Source: Bacteroidetes bacterium UBA2234
GTDB lineage: Bacteria; Bacteroidota; Bacteroidia; NS11-12g; UBA955
Assembly (NCBI GenBank): GCA_002347985.1
Contig: DDYM01000036.1
Span: 1-36,584, forward strand
Length of the DNA: 36,584 nt
Direction: 5' to 3'
The translations under genes were made by a program, and so were the position numbers. This document shows positions 10,352-19,723 of this stretch, one piece after another (position 1 is the first letter of the stretch; each line of letters begins with the position of its first letter). The notes beneath the pieces were generated by a model. The model did not search any database and was not told the DNA's origin. It saw nothing but the letters and a program-made list of their open reading frames with translations.

Positions 10352-12703
10352 ATGAGAAATACAGTTGTGAAATTTGCAAAATCTATCGCCCCAACCACCC
10401 TCGCGTTGGCATTGGTGGCATTCGTATTCCAATCACACAAACCCGAGGAAGGCATGTTCCCGTTGAACTATGTAAATATAAACGACCTCAAAAACGCGGG
10501 CCTCAAACTCGAAGGAGAAGACATCTTCAACCCCAATGGCCTGAGCCTAACCAATGCCTTGGTGAAAGTGGGGGGATGCACTGGAAGTTTCATTTCAAAA
10601 GAAGGACTGATCATTACAAACCATCACTGTGTATATGGTGGCGTTGCTGATGCAAGCACAGTTGAAAACAATTATCTCGAAAATGGTTTTGTTGCAAAAA
10701 CGAAAGAGCAGGAAATCCCGATCAACATGCCATGCAAAATCACTGAGAGTTACGAGGATGTTTCAGCACTGGTTCTGAAAGACATCGACCAAAATACATC
10801 CCCTAGTGAGAGAGCTGCCAAAATCAAACAAAATATCGGAATTATCGTGGCTGCTGAATCAGCGAAACACCCAGACAAGAGCATTGAAATTTCAGAAATG
10901 TTTGTGGGGAAAACATATACCCTATTTCGATACATTTATCTCAAAGATGTGCGATTGGTTTTGGCGCCCCCTGTCACTATCGGACAATTTGGAGGTGATT
11001 CGGATAACTGGGAATGGCCAAGACACAATGGCGACTTCAGTTTGGTGAGGGTCTATGTAGGAAAAGATGGAAAACCCGCAGCATTTAGCAAAGAAAATGT
11101 ACCATATACTCCGGCAAAAACACTAAAAATCAATCCAAAAGGTACCAAAGAAGGTGATTTCGTGTTCATCATGGGATACCCGGGAAGAACATTCCGCAAC
11201 GAAACCGCTCCCTATTTGGCATTCCAAGAAAACGTCAACCTGCCCAAAATTCAAGGATTCTATGCTTGGTACTTATCGCAAATCAAAGACATTACCAAAG
11301 ACAATGAAGCAGAGCGATTGGCTTTCGCCGGCGATGTACAGAGTTTGGAGAACGTAGAAAAAAACTATCGTGGCAAAATCCAAGGATTGCGCAGAACACA
11401 ATTAGTAAATGCACGCAATAATGAAGAAAATGAAATGTACGATTGGGCCAAAAAGCAACCACGTTACCAACAAATGGGGGTCGCCGCGATCGACACATTA
11501 AAAAATCAATGGGCAATAAAAACAGCTACGAAAGACATTCGGTATTGGACACAATTTACCAATAACCAGAGTAAATATAGTTACGCCATTGCTGCAATAG
11601 AAAATGCAAAAATGCAATGGGCCATTCTCGCCAACAATACACAAAAAGCAGGTGCAAATGGAGTAGCACCAAAAGCTATCAATCTAGCAGAAGCAAAAAA
11701 AGCAATCCTCACGAGTTTGAGTAAACAATTAAACACCATTGAAGTTCCGTTGAACCAAGAGTTAGAAAAGCGAGTCCTTGTAAAGTTGGCCATTGAAGGT
11801 ATCGAACTGATGAAACACACCGATCAAATTGCGCAGAACTATCATCAAAGCGCGATGTTTGGTGAGAATCAAGACTTCTTTAACACAAGATTAAAAGTCA
11901 TGCTGAAAGGAAAATCCGCAGAGGAGTGGGCCAAATGGGCTGCTTCACAAACCCGAGTTAACCAAATTTCAGAAATCAAAGCAATCTCAGACGCAGCCAA
12001 AACAGCTGCTAACGCAATTACTGAAGCAAATCAATCGTCGTACAACGCCAAATGGTGGGATAAATCTATCTGCAAGGAAGACGCGTTGAGTCAATGGGGA
12101 CGCTTGGTAAATCGCATCACCGGTCCTGTAAGCACCCAATCTGCAAAAATTGAAGAAATCATCAAAGCCGCGATGCCAGTTTATTTGGATATGCGCAGAG
12201 ATTTCAAAGCCACGCAGTTCATTCCGGACGCCAACTCTACCCTACGACTCACATACGGTTACATCAGAAGATATAGTCCAAACGATGGGGAAATACACAA
12301 GCCTTACACTTTCCTCGATGGGGTTTTCGAAAAAGCCAATACACGACCTGACTATCGTCTACCGAGTGTGGTTGCCGACAATCTGAGAATTAAGGATATC
12401 GCACCGGTATTCAAGGATCCTGAAACGGGCAAAGTGATTGTTGGAATGCTATACAATTTAGATACTACCGGTGGAAACAGTGGTTCTCCAGTGCTCAACA
12501 ATCGTGGAGAACTGATTGGAATCAATTTTGATCGCAGTTTTACCGCTACAATTAACGACTATGCATGGAATGAAAATTACAGTCGCTCCATTGGATGTGA
12601 TATTCGATATGCCTTGTTTGTAATGAAATATGTCTCTAAAGCCGATCACATATTGGCCGAACTAGGAATCACCGAAGACATACTTCAGGGGAAAGCCAAC
12701 TAA
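10352..12703 (+). CDS. S46 dipeptidyl-peptidase, DPP11-like
   Basis: Family S46 enzymes are serine dipeptidyl-peptidases, mostly of Bacteroidota, that cut dipeptides from imported oligopeptides, generally in the periplasm. The catalytic triad can be placed: His in TNHHC (residues 91-92), Asp 228 in RHNGDFS and Ser 710 in GGNSGSPV. Residue 728, exactly 18 after the serine in INFDRSF, is Arg. In characterised DPP11 an Arg at this offset selects Asp or Glu at P1, whereas DPP7 has Gly. A signal peptide covers about residues 1-28. I chose the ATG at 10352, since an upstream TTG at 10334 would overlap the promoter box. The product is 783 residues. It is divergent from terC and ends at a strong terminator shared with rplQ. 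Confidence 0.93.
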   Translation: MRNTVVKFAKSIAPTTLALALVAFVFQSHKPEEGMFPLNYVNINDLKNAGLKLEGEDIFNPNGLSLTNALVKVGGCTGSFISKEGLIITNHHCVYGGVADASTVENNYLENGFVAKTKEQEIPINMPCKITESYEDVSALVLKDIDQNTSPSERAAKIKQNIGIIVAAESAKHPDKSIEISEMFVGKTYTLFRYIYLKDVRLVLAPPVTIGQFGGDSDNWEWPRHNGDFSLVRVYVGKDGKPAAFSKENVPYTPAKTLKINPKGTKEGDFVFIMGYPGRTFRNETAPYLAFQENVNLPKIQGFYAWYLSQIKDITKDNEAERLAFAGDVQSLENVEKNYRGKIQGLRRTQLVNARNNEENEMYDWAKKQPRYQQMGVAAIDTLKNQWAIKTATKDIRYWTQFTNNQSKYSYAIAAIENAKMQWAILANNTQKAGANGVAPKAINLAEAKKAILTSLSKQLNTIEVPLNQELEKRVLVKLAIEGIELMKHTDQIAQNYHQSAMFGENQDFFNTRLKVMLKGKSAEEWAKWAASQTRVNQISEIKAISDAAKTAANAITEANQSSYNAKWWDKSICKEDALSQWGRLVNRITGPVSTQSAKIEEIIKAAMPVYLDMRRDFKATQFIPDANSTLRLTYGYIRRYSPNDGEIHKPYTFLDGVFEKANTRPDYRLPSVVADNLRIKDIAPVFKDPETGKVIVGMLYNLDTTGGNSGSPVLNNRGELIGINFDRSFTATINDYAWNENYSRSIGCDIRYALFVMKYVSKADHILAELGITEDILQGKAN

Positions 12704-12705
12704 CG

Positions 12706-12737
12706 AAAAAGGCCACCCAATTGGGTGGCCTTTTTTT
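12706..12737. terminator. Bidirectional terminator between S46 gene and rplQ
   Basis: A perfect 20-base palindrome (12711-12730; arms GGCCACCCAA and TTGGGTGGCC) is flanked by five A residues on the left and seven T residues on the right. It lies 3 bases after the S46 stop and 26 bases after the rplQ stop on the other strand, so it can end both converging transcripts, including the whole ribosomal-protein operon. Confidence 0.9.
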
Positions 12738-12755
12738 ATTGAATAGAATAATTTC

Positions 12756-13409
12756 TTATTTTGTTTCTTCTTCTGAACCTTCTTCAGCAGCAGGAGCTTC
12801 AGGAGTTTCATCGGCAGCAGTTTCTTCAGCAGCAACCTCTTCAACAGGGGCGGCAACTTCTGTTACTGTTTCAGCAACCACTTCCTCAGCAATTACTTCT
12901 TCTACAACTGCATCCTCAACAACAGGAGCTACAACAACTGCTTCAGCAACTTCTGCTTTTGGAGCAGCCGCTTTAGTAGTTGAAGAACCTCCACGACGAG
13001 AGCGACGAGTAGTAGACTTTTTCTTGTCTTCATTGAAGCCTTGGAAGAATTCGTTGAAATCAACCAACTCGATCATTGCCATTTCAGCATTGTCACCAGC
13101 ACGATTGCCAGTTTTAAGGATACGAGTATAACCACCTGGACGGTTAGAAACTTTACCACCAACTACAGTAAACAATTCAGTTACTGCAACTTTATCCTGC
13201 AAGTAAGAAAATGCAGTACGATAGTTGTGGGTAGTAGCTTCTTTGCTACGGGTAATGATTGGTTCAACATACACACGCAAAGCTTTGGCTTTTGCAACGG
13301 TAGTTACGATACGCTTATGGATAATCAAAGAAGAAGCCATATTTGATAGCATAGCTGCACGATGTGAAGCCGTTCTTCCTAAGTGATTGAATTTTTTTCC
13401 GTGTCTCAT
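12756..13409 (-). CDS. rplQ: Ribosomal protein bL17 with long acidic tail
   Basis: bL17 is a large-subunit protein near the exit tunnel. The core (about residues 1-120) has the family start [17 protein letters not shown] and [14 protein letters not shown]. The remainder (about 128-217) is unlike the usual protein of about 120 residues: a basic patch [11 protein letters not shown] followed by a low-complexity run rich in Ala, Val and Glu, ending EEGSEEETK. Such tails occur in other Bacteroidota L17, but this one is long. It is the last gene of the operon, 7 bases after rpoA, and is followed by the terminator at 12706-12737. Confidence 0.97.
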   Translation of the reverse strand: MRHGKKFNHLGRTASHRAAMLSNMASSLIIHKRIVTTVAKAKALRVYVEPIITRSKEATTHNYRTAFSYLQDKVAVTELFTVVGGKVSNRPGGYTRILKTGNRAGDNAEMAMIELVDFNEFFQGFNEDKKKSTTRRSRRGGSSTTKAAAPKAEVAEAVVVAPVVEDAVVEEVIAEEVVAETVTEVAAPVEEVAAEETAADETPEAPAAEEGSEEETK

Positions 13410-13416
13410 CTCTTAA

Positions 13417-14409
13417 TTAATCTTCGTTAATGTTGTATCTAGCTACGTCCATTCCAAAGTGCAAGCCTTTTTCGCGAACAAACTCTTCTAATTCTGACAA
13501 CGATTTTTTACCAAAGTTTCTGAACTTCAATAAATCATCGATATGGTAGTTAACCAATTCACCCAAGGTTCTGATTTCTGCAGCTTTCAAACAGTTGTAT
13601 GCACGAACAGAAAGATCAAGATCCGCCAATGGGGTTTTCAAGATTTTGCGCATCGACAAGAATCCTTCATCTACCTCTTCAACAGCCTTGCTGGCTTTTG
13701 ATTCTGGCATAATGTTCTCATCACTGAACAACACAAAATGCTGAATCAAAATCTTTGCAGCTTCTTTCATTGCTTCTTCAGGATGAATACTTCCGTCTGT
13801 ACTCAACTCCATAACCAATTTCTCGTAATCCGTTCTTTGCTCTACACGGAAATCTTCAACGCTATATTTCACGTTACGGATTGGAGTGTAGATAGAATCG
13901 ATAGCGATAGTACCAATTTGGGCGTCTTTTACTTTATTTTCTTCAGCAGGAACATAACCACGGCCTTTTCCAACTGTGATTTCCAACTCCAAGTTTACAG
14001 TAGGCTCCATGTTGCAGATAACCAACTCAGGGTTTAAAATATTAAACGCGTTGGTATAACGGCCGATGTCTCCAGCTAAGAATTGATCTTTGCCTTTTAC
14101 ACTGATGAAGATTTTCTCCTGCTCATCGGTAGATGAGTTGGCTTTGAAACGCACTTGCTTCATATTCAACACCATTTCAACCACGTCTTCAGTTACACCT
14201 TTGATGGTACTGAACTCATGATCTACACCCTGAATTTTAACAGAGGTAATGGCATATCCTTCCAAAGAAGAAAGGAGAATTCTGCGCATTGCATTTCCAA
14301 TGGTAACACCATAGCCTTTTTCCAATGGAGAGAATTCAAATACTCCATGGAAATCGGTGGCTTTGTGCATCACCACTTTATTCGGTTTTTGAAAAGGTAT
14401 TACACCCAT
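13417..14409 (-). CDS. rpoA: RNA polymerase alpha subunit
   Basis: The alpha subunit dimerises to seed RNA polymerase assembly and contacts promoters and activators. The N-terminal domain shows [20 protein letters not shown] near residues 32-51, and the C-terminal domain shows [20 protein letters not shown] with a helix-hairpin-helix fold. The ATG at 14409 gives [12 protein letters not shown], the usual Bacteroidota start, 330 residues, and avoids overlap with rpsD; a longer form from 14445 would overlap rpsD by 23 bases. It lies 13 bases after rpsD and 7 before rplQ. Confidence 0.97.
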   Translation of the reverse strand: MGVIPFQKPNKVVMHKATDFHGVFEFSPLEKGYGVTIGNAMRRILLSSLEGYAITSVKIQGVDHEFSTIKGVTEDVVEMVLNMKQVRFKANSSTDEQEKIFISVKGKDQFLAGDIGRYTNAFNILNPELVICNMEPTVNLELEITVGKGRGYVPAEENKVKDAQIGTIAIDSIYTPIRNVKYSVEDFRVEQRTDYEKLVMELSTDGSIHPEEAMKEAAKILIQHFVLFSDENIMPESKASKAVEEVDEGFLSMRKILKTPLADLDLSVRAYNCLKAAEIRTLGELVNYHIDDLLKFRNFGKKSLSELEEFVREKGLHFGMDVARYNINED

Positions 14410-14422
14410 GATTTTGTTATTA

Positions 14423-15028
14423 TTATTTGCTATAAAGTTCGACAATCAACTGCTCTTTAATGTTCTCAGGAATTTCAGAACGCTCAGGGTAAGTCAAAAA
14501 CTTTCCACTCATATCGTTTCCATTCCAATCGATCCAGCTAAAGCGGTTGTTTACTTTACTTACTGAATTGGTAATTACTTCCAATGATTTTGAACGCTCA
14601 CGAACCGCTACCACGTCGCCCGGACGCAATTGATAACTCGCAATGTTCACTACTTCACCATTCACAAGGATGTGACAGTGAGAAACCAGCTGACGGGCGC
14701 CACGACGGGTTGGAGCAATACCCATACGGTATACTGCATTATCCAAACGAGCTTCCAAGAACTTTAACAAGTTCTCACCAGTGATTCCTTTTTTCGCAGC
14801 CGCACGCTTGAAAGTGTTACGGAACTGCTTCTCCAATACACCATAAGTGTATTTGGCTTTTTGCTTCTCAGCCAATTGAACTGCGTACTCCGATTTCTTG
14901 GGCTTACGACGAGAATTGCCGTGTTGACCTGGACCGTAGTTCTTCTTTTCAAGTGCTTTATCTTTTCCGAAAATAGGCTCACGGAAACGACGAGCAACTT
15001 TTGATTTTGGACCTGTATATCTTGCCAT
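14423..15028 (-). CDS. rpsD: Ribosomal protein uS4
   Basis: uS4 starts assembly of the 30S body by binding the 5' domain of 16S rRNA; in some bacteria it represses the alpha operon. It begins [15 protein letters not shown] and has the S4 RNA-binding domain around residues 93-155 ([20 protein letters not shown], then [11 protein letters not shown]). The length, 201 residues, is typical. No zinc-binding Cys cluster appears at the N-terminus, so it is the zinc-free form. Spacing is 19 bases to rpsK. Confidence 0.98.
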   Translation of the reverse strand: MARYTGPKSKVARRFREPIFGKDKALEKKNYGPGQHGNSRRKPKKSEYAVQLAEKQKAKYTYGVLEKQFRNTFKRAAAKKGITGENLLKFLEARLDNAVYRMGIAPTRRGARQLVSHCHILVNGEVVNIASYQLRPGDVVAVRERSKSLEVITNSVSKVNNRFSWIDWNGNDMSGKFLTYPERSEIPENIKEQLIVELYSK

Positions 15029-15047
15029 TGGTGTTTCTTCTAATTAA

Positions 15048-15440
15048 TTAAACTCTTCTACGCTTAGGGGGACGACATCCGTTGTGAGGCATTGGAGTGA
15101 TATCAGTGATTGATACAACTTCGATTCCAACGGTTTGGAGGTTACGAATCGCGCTATCACGACCGCTACCAGGACCTTTCACGAAAACATCAACCTTTCT
15201 CAAACCTGCATCATACGCAACTTTGGCACAATCCAAGCTAGAAACCTGAGCTGCATAAGGAGTGTTCTTCTTAGAACCTCTAAATCCCATTTTACCTGCA
15301 GATGACCAGCTAATAACCTGTCCATCTACGTTGGTAACTGAAATAATAATATTATTGAAAGTTGCACGAATGTGCACTTGACCCATAGGATCAACTTTTA
15401 CTTTCTTCTTTTGAACTTTTTTCTTATTCGTATTTGCCAT
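15048..15440 (-). CDS. rpsK: Ribosomal protein uS11
   Basis: uS11 sits on the 30S platform and contacts the Shine-Dalgarno region of mRNA. Core motifs are [41 protein letters not shown] and the conserved basic tail [15 protein letters not shown]. The N-terminus is Lys-rich ([15 protein letters not shown]). It is 130 residues long and lies 21 bases after rpsM and 19 before rpsD, in the usual alpha-cluster order. Confidence 0.98.
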   Translation of the reverse strand: MANTNKKKVQKKKVKVDPMGQVHIRATFNNIIISVTNVDGQVISWSSAGKMGFRGSKKNTPYAAQVSSLDCAKVAYDAGLRKVDVFVKGPGSGRDSAIRNLQTVGIEVVSITDITPMPHNGCRPPKRRRV

Positions 15441-15461
15441 GATTCTTTTCGATACTATGGA

Positions 15462-15839
15462 TTACTTAGTGGCTTTTTTCTTACCTGCTACTGTCTTACG
15501 CTTACCCTTACGAGTACGTGCATTTGTGCTTGTACGCTGACCACGTACTGGCAAACCTTTACGGTGACGCTGTCCACGGTAACAACCAATGTCCATCAAT
15601 CGCTTGATGTTCAATTGCACCTCTGAACGCAATTCTCCTTCTGTCTTGATGTTTGCAGTGATGAAATTACGAATAGAAGCCAACTCATCGTCGTTCCACT
15701 CATTCACTTTTTTGTCATGACTGATTCCTGCTTGATCCAAAATCAAGGCAGCTCTACTACTACCGATTCCGTAGATGTAGGTTAGGCCAATTACGCCTCT
15801 TTTGTTTTTGGGAATGTCTATCCCTGCTATCCTAGCCAT
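15462..15839 (-). CDS. rpsM: Ribosomal protein uS13
   Basis: uS13 lies in the 30S head, forms bridges to the 50S subunit and touches the P-site tRNA through its tail. It starts [20 protein letters not shown] and contains [16 protein letters not shown] and the [16 protein letters not shown] segment, followed by the basic tail [14 protein letters not shown]. It is 125 residues. It follows rpmJ by 5 bases. Confidence 0.98.
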   Translation of the reverse strand: MARIAGIDIPKNKRGVIGLTYIYGIGSSRAALILDQAGISHDKKVNEWNDDELASIRNFITANIKTEGELRSEVQLNIKRLMDIGCYRGQRHRKGLPVRGQRTSTNARTRKGKRKTVAGKKKATK

Positions 15840-15844
15840 TATGG

Positions 15845-15961
15845 TTATCCTTGTCTTTGCTTATATTTTGGGTTCTTCTTGTTAATAACATACACCTTAC
15901 CCTTACGGCGTACGATTTTACAGTCTACACTGCGCTTTTTTACTGCGGTTCTTACTTTCAT
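15845..15961 (-). CDS. rpmJ: Ribosomal protein bL36, zinc-free form
   Basis: bL36 is a small protein at the base of the 50S stalk region. The translated product is 38 residues, starting [19 protein letters not shown] and ending NPKYKQRQG. The standard zinc-binding form has three Cys and one His; here only Cys14 remains, position 11 is Ser, the third Cys site is Lys and the His site is Tyr, so zinc cannot be bound in the usual way. It is one residue longer than the usual 37. It lies 4 bases after infA and 5 before rpsM. Confidence 0.95.
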   Translation of the reverse strand: MKVRTAVKKRSVDCKIVRRKGKVYVINKKNPKYKQRQG

Positions 15962-15965
15962 GGTC

Positions 15966-16184
15966 TTACTTATATCTATATGAAATTCTTCCTCTGGTTA
16001 AATCATAGGGAGACATTTCAACTTGTACACGATCGCCAGGTAGGATTCGGATGTAGTGCATCCTCATCTTTCCTGAAATGGTTGCTATGATCTCATGTCC
16101 GTTTTGCAACTTTACACGAAACATGGCATTTGACAACGCTTCCGTTATCGTGCCATCTTGTTTTATTGCATCTTGTTTGGACAT
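15966..16184 (-). CDS. infA: Translation initiation factor IF-1
   Basis: IF-1 occupies the A site of the 30S subunit during initiation. It is an OB-fold protein of 72 residues; the family segments [37 protein letters not shown] and [14 protein letters not shown] are intact. It follows secY by 36 bases, one of the widest gaps in the operon. map and adk, which lie between secY and infA in many bacteria, are missing here. Confidence 0.98.
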   Translation of the reverse strand: MSKQDAIKQDGTITEALSNAMFRVKLQNGHEIIATISGKMRMHYIRILPGDRVQVEMSPYDLTRGRISYRYK

Positions 16185-16220
16185 CTTGTTAAAAGGGTTG
16201 CGAAATTACAAAAATTATTA

Positions 16221-17588
16221 TTAAAAATCAACTTGACTGTATTGGTTTGTCATCCTACCCTTCATTCTTCCCCCACCACTCATCAATCCGTCATACTTAC
16301 GCATCAACAAATAGCTGTCGATCTGCTGCAAAGTATCCAATACAACACCTACCAAAATCAACAAACTGGTACCTCCAAAGAACTGACTAAACTCCTGATT
16401 CACACCGCTGCTGGTAGCCATCACAGGAAGTATTGCAACAATACTAATGAATAACGCACCAGGGAAAGTGATTTTAGAAATTACACTGTCAATGAAATTC
16501 GCAGTCTGTTTGCCAGGCTTAATACCGGGGATAAAACCGTTGTTACGCTTCATATCATCGGCCATCTGAACTGGGTTGAAAATAATAGCGGTGTAGAAGT
16601 ATGTAAAGATTACAATCAAGAATACCAATACTGCGTTGTGCCAAAAACTGTTTGGACTCATCATAGTGGTCAACCATTCTGGAGGTGCAGTTTGCGTGTA
16701 GAAGCTTGTTACCGTCGCTGGCAAGAATAAAATCGCTTGCGCAAAGATGATAGGCATAACACCTGCAGCCAAAATTTTGATTGGCAAATATTGACGAGCA
16801 CCACCGTATTGACGGTTTCCTACAACACGCTTGGCGTAATTGATCGTGATCTTTCTAGTACCTTGAGTTAAGAGAATTACACCCAACACTACCATGAACC
16901 AGATAACCATTTCAATGATGAAAAGGATAAATCCAGCGCCTTGGAATTTGAATACCAATTCACTCAACAATGCTGAAGGCATGCGGGCGATGATACCCAC
17001 CATGATCAACAAACTAATACCATTGCCTAATCCACGGTCTGTTATACGCTCTCCCAACCACATAGTAAACATCGTACCTGCAGTAAGCAAGAAGATGTTC
17101 GTGATCATGAACATTTCGTACGACAATATATCGGTGTAATTAAACAACAACGCAGCTCTGTTTCCAGGAGTATTTGCGATGTTATTCAAATAACCAAATG
17201 CCTGAACCGCTGTAAAAGCGATGGTCAAGATACGAGTATACTGATTGATTTTTCTGCGGCCTTCTTCTCCCTCTTTCTGCATTCTTTGAAAAGCAGGAAC
17301 AGCAATAGAAAACAATTGCATGAAAATCGAAGCCGAAATGTATGGCATGATTCCCAAGGCAAAAATTGCACCTCTACCGAAAGCGCCACCAGCGAAAGTA
17401 TTGATCAATCCCAAAATATTATTCTTGGTTTGATTGTTCAACCCTTCCAATGCATCGCTATCGATACCGGGCAAAATCACATAAGAGCCCAATCGGTAAA
17501 TCACCAACAAAGAAATTGTGTAAACAATCCTTCTGCGCAATTCTTCAATTGACCAAATATGTTTGAACGTTTCAATCAGTTTCTTCAT
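16221..17588 (-). CDS. secY: Protein translocase subunit SecY
   Basis: SecY forms the protein-conducting channel of the inner membrane with SecE and SecG. Ten hydrophobic membrane segments can be traced. Family signatures are GIMPYISASIFMQL near residue 78, the region LGERITDRGLGNGISLLIM near 178, and NPVQMADDMKRNNGFIPGIK in the last cytosolic loop that meets SecA. The product is 455 residues, slightly longer than the E. coli protein (443). It follows rplO by 11 bases and precedes infA. Confidence 0.98.
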   Translation of the reverse strand: MKKLIETFKHIWSIEELRRRIVYTISLLVIYRLGSYVILPGIDSDALEGLNNQTKNNILGLINTFAGGAFGRGAIFALGIMPYISASIFMQLFSIAVPAFQRMQKEGEEGRRKINQYTRILTIAFTAVQAFGYLNNIANTPGNRAALLFNYTDILSYEMFMITNIFLLTAGTMFTMWLGERITDRGLGNGISLLIMVGIIARMPSALLSELVFKFQGAGFILFIIEMVIWFMVVLGVILLTQGTRKITINYAKRVVGNRQYGGARQYLPIKILAAGVMPIIFAQAILFLPATVTSFYTQTAPPEWLTTMMSPNSFWHNAVLVFLIVIFTYFYTAIIFNPVQMADDMKRNNGFIPGIKPGKQTANFIDSVISKITFPGALFISIVAILPVMATSSGVNQEFSQFFGGTSLLILVGVVLDTLQQIDSYLLMRKYDGLMSGGGRMKGRMTNQYSQVDF

Positions 17589-17599
17589 GGTTTGTCTTA

Positions 17600-18049
17600 T
17601 TAAGCGATTTCGCTAATGCTACCACCCGCCTTTTCAATGGCTGCTTTCGCAGTTGCACTGAACTTGTGAGCATGTACTTCCAAGGCAATCGTGATTTCAC
17701 CACGACCCAATACTTTGATCATTTCGCGCTTGTTAATCAAGTGCTTGCTGATCAAGAACTGCTTGTCGATGGTTTTAACACCATTAGATTCTGCCAACTG
17801 CTGCAATACATCCAAATTAATGGCTGCATACTCCACACGGTTGATGTTTTTGAATCCACCTTTTGGAATACGACGTTGCAATGGCATCTGACCACCTTCG
17901 AAACCGATTTTACGGCTATATCCTGTGCGAGACTGTGCACCTTTGTGACCCTTTGTAGATGTACCACCTCTACCTGAACCTTGACCACGGCCAATACGTT
18001 TACGGTTTTTGATGGAACCTTCTGCGGGTTTTAAATTACTGAGATTCAT
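17600..18049 (-). CDS. rplO: Ribosomal protein uL15
   Basis: uL15 is a late-assembling 50S protein with a glycine-rich N-terminal extension reaching into rRNA. The N-terminus LKPAEGSIKNRKRIGRGQGS and the following Gly/Arg-rich part are typical, as are GFEGGQMPLQRRIPKGGFKN and the C-terminal AHKFSATAKAAIEKAGGS. It has 149 residues. It lies 8 bases after rpmD and 11 before secY. Confidence 0.98.
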   Translation of the reverse strand: MNLSNLKPAEGSIKNRKRIGRGQGSGRGGTSTKGHKGAQSRTGYSRKIGFEGGQMPLQRRIPKGGFKNINRVEYAAINLDVLQQLAESNGVKTIDKQFLISKHLINKREMIKVLGRGEITIALEVHAHKFSATAKAAIEKAGGSISEIA

Positions 18050-18057
18050 CTTTTTAA

Positions 18058-18240
18058 TTAATCAGCGTTTTCAACTTTTAACAAATGACTTACGGTGCGA
18101 ACCATACCTTCTGTTGAACCATTCAATTCAACAATACGGCTGGCGTGCATTTTATTCAAGCCTAGGGCTTTTAACGTAGCTTTTTGGTTTTTTGGATATC
18201 CAATGCCACTTTTGATTTGTGTGATTTTTACCTTAGACAT
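18058..18240 (-). CDS. rpmD: Ribosomal protein uL30
   Basis: uL30 is a small 50S protein. The 60-residue product has the family core: KITQIKSGIGYPKNQKATLK, LGLNKMHASRIVE and a final VSHLLKVE. It lies 5 bases after rpsE and 8 before rplO, the usual order of the spc cluster. Confidence 0.97.
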   Translation of the reverse strand: MSKVKITQIKSGIGYPKNQKATLKALGLNKMHASRIVELNGSTEGMVRTVSHLLKVENAD

Positions 18241-18245
18241 GACAA

Positions 18246-18764
18246 TTAACCGTTAAATACTTTTTTCATACTAATTCCACGCAACTGAGCCACTGAATGT
18301 GGATCGCGCATTTTAACCAATGCATCAAAGGTTGCCTTTACCACGTTGTGTGGGTTAGATGAACCTTTCGATTTAGCCAATACGTCTGTAACACCTGCAC
18401 TTTCCAAAACCGCACGCATCGCACCACCGGCAATTACTCCAGTACCGTGAGCCGCAGGCTTCAAAAACACATGTCCACCGCCGAAACGACCGATTTGATC
18501 GTGAGGTACAGTACCATTGATAACTGGAACCTTGATCAAATTTTTCTTTGCATCTTCGATTCCTTTATTGATGGCATCCATAACTTCACCTGATTTGCCC
18601 AATCCATGACCTACAACACCCTTGCCATCGCCTACAACTACCAATGCGGTAAAGTTGAATGTACGACCGCCCTTGGTAACCTTAGATACACGGTTGATTG
18701 AAACAACCTTCTCTGTCAAGGTAAGTTCACTGGGTCTAACTCTTACAATATTGCTATTCAACAT
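18246..18764 (-). CDS. rpsE: Ribosomal protein uS5
   Basis: uS5 helps maintain decoding accuracy at the mRNA entry channel. The double-stranded RNA-binding fold is visible as [39 protein letters not shown], and the C-terminal [20 protein letters not shown] with [10 protein letters not shown]. It has 172 residues. It lies 11 bases after rplR and 5 before rpmD. Confidence 0.98.
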   Translation of the reverse strand: MLNSNIVRVRPSELTLTEKVVSINRVSKVTKGGRTFNFTALVVVGDGKGVVGHGLGKSGEVMDAINKGIEDAKKNLIKVPVINGTVPHDQIGRFGGGHVFLKPAAHGTGVIAGGAMRAVLESAGVTDVLAKSKGSSNPHNVVKATFDALVKMRDPHSVAQLRGISMKKVFNG

Positions 18765-18775
18765 GTTCGTTTCTT

Positions 18776-19135
18776 TTAGAATTCAAGTCCACCCTCACGA
18801 GCGCCTTCTGCCAAACTTTTAACACGACCGTGGTACAAATTTCCACCACGATCAAAAACTACTGCCTTGATTCCTGCTTCGATAGCACGTGCTGCAATGG
18901 CCTTACCCACAATAGCGGCTTTCTCCACCTTGGTCACTTTGTTTGCTGCAAAACTTGCTTCGCGAGAAGAAGCTGCACACAACGTAGTACCATTGGAATC
19001 GTCGATGATCTGCGCATAAATTTCCGCGTTGCTTCTGAACACGTTCAAACGAGGACGTGCTGTTGTACCAGAAACTCTACCGCGAATTCTGCGTTTGATT
19101 TTATTCTTTTTATTGATTTTTTTAGTGTTTGCCAT
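18776..19135 (-). CDS. rplR: Ribosomal protein uL18
   Basis: uL18 binds 5S rRNA and helps fix it to the 50S central protuberance. Core motifs are [27 protein letters not shown] and [20 protein letters not shown]. The product is 119 residues and the first ten are Lys/Asn-rich. Unlike most genes of the operon it is preceded by a strong AGGAGG that overlaps the rplF stop codon. Confidence 0.98.
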   Translation of the reverse strand: MANTKKINKKNKIKRRIRGRVSGTTARPRLNVFRSNAEIYAQIIDDSNGTTLCAASSREASFAANKVTKVEKAAIVGKAIAARAIEAGIKAVVFDRGGNLYHGRVKSLAEGAREGGLEF

Positions 19136-19144
19136 TTTTACGTT

Positions 19145-19150
19145 CCTCCT
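19145..19150 (-). promoter_or_regulatory. Strong Shine-Dalgarno site of rplR
   Basis: On the minus strand AGGAGG lies 9 bases before the rplR ATG and begins on the last base of the rplF TAA stop codon (reading TAAGGAGG). It is a full match to the usual anti-Shine-Dalgarno partner, unlike most starts in this operon. Confidence 0.75.
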
Positions 19151-19704
19151 TATTTCTTAGAAGCAGATTTACCAGCTTTTCTACGTAATACTTCACCCGC
19201 AAAACGAATACCTTTTCCTTTGTATGGTTCAGGCTTACGGAATGAACGAATCTTCGCAGCAACCTGTCCCAACAATTGCTTGTCGGCACATTCCATCATA
19301 ATCGCTGGTGGTTGACCTTTTAAAGTTTCAGTAGTTACTTTGATTTCCTTTGGAACTTCCAACATGATTTTGTGAGAATAACCCAATACGAATTCAACAA
19401 GATTACCCTCGTTAGAGACCTTGTAACCTACACCTACCAATTCCTGACGAACGCTGTGGCCCTGGCTTACACCAATTACCATATTGTTAATAAGGGCACG
19501 ATACAAGCCATGATAAGCTCTGTGCATTTTACTGTCGCTGGGGCGATTGACTGTCAAAACTCCATCAGTGATATCAACAATCATATCAGTACTGATTTCC
19601 TGTGACACTTCTCCTTTTGGACCCTTAGCTACCACCAAACCGTTGTTTACCGTAACAGTAACACCAGCTGGAATGGCAATGGGCAATTTTCCTACGCGTG
19701 ACAT
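19150..19704 (-). CDS. rplF: Ribosomal protein uL6
   Basis: uL6 sits near the factor-binding site of the 50S subunit and the base of the stalk. The two-domain fold is visible, with the start [17 protein letters not shown], the central [19 protein letters not shown], and the C-terminal signature [20 protein letters not shown]. It has 184 residues. It lies 19 bases after rpsH and its stop is shared with the ribosome-binding site of rplR. Confidence 0.98.
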   Translation of the reverse strand: MSRVGKLPIAIPAGVTVTVNNGLVVAKGPKGEVSQEISTDMIVDITDGVLTVNRPSDSKMHRAYHGLYRALINNMVIGVSQGHSVRQELVGVGYKVSNEGNLVEFVLGYSHKIMLEVPKEIKVTTETLKGQPPAIMMECADKQLLGQVAAKIRSFRKPEPYKGKGIRFAGEVLRRKAGKSASKK

Positions 19705-19723
19705 TTATTTTCTTTTTATTTAA

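Noticed and set aside
12721..13131. Rightward ORFs opposite the bL17 tail (one Ser/Thr/Ala-rich, one Gln/Leu-rich)
   Set aside because: They are reflections of the repetitive bL17 tail codons and have no start signal or family resemblance.
16185..16220. Internal promoter before infA
   Set aside because: Only a box with an extra base (TAATTTTTG) is seen and no proper -33 element; co-transcription with secY is simpler.
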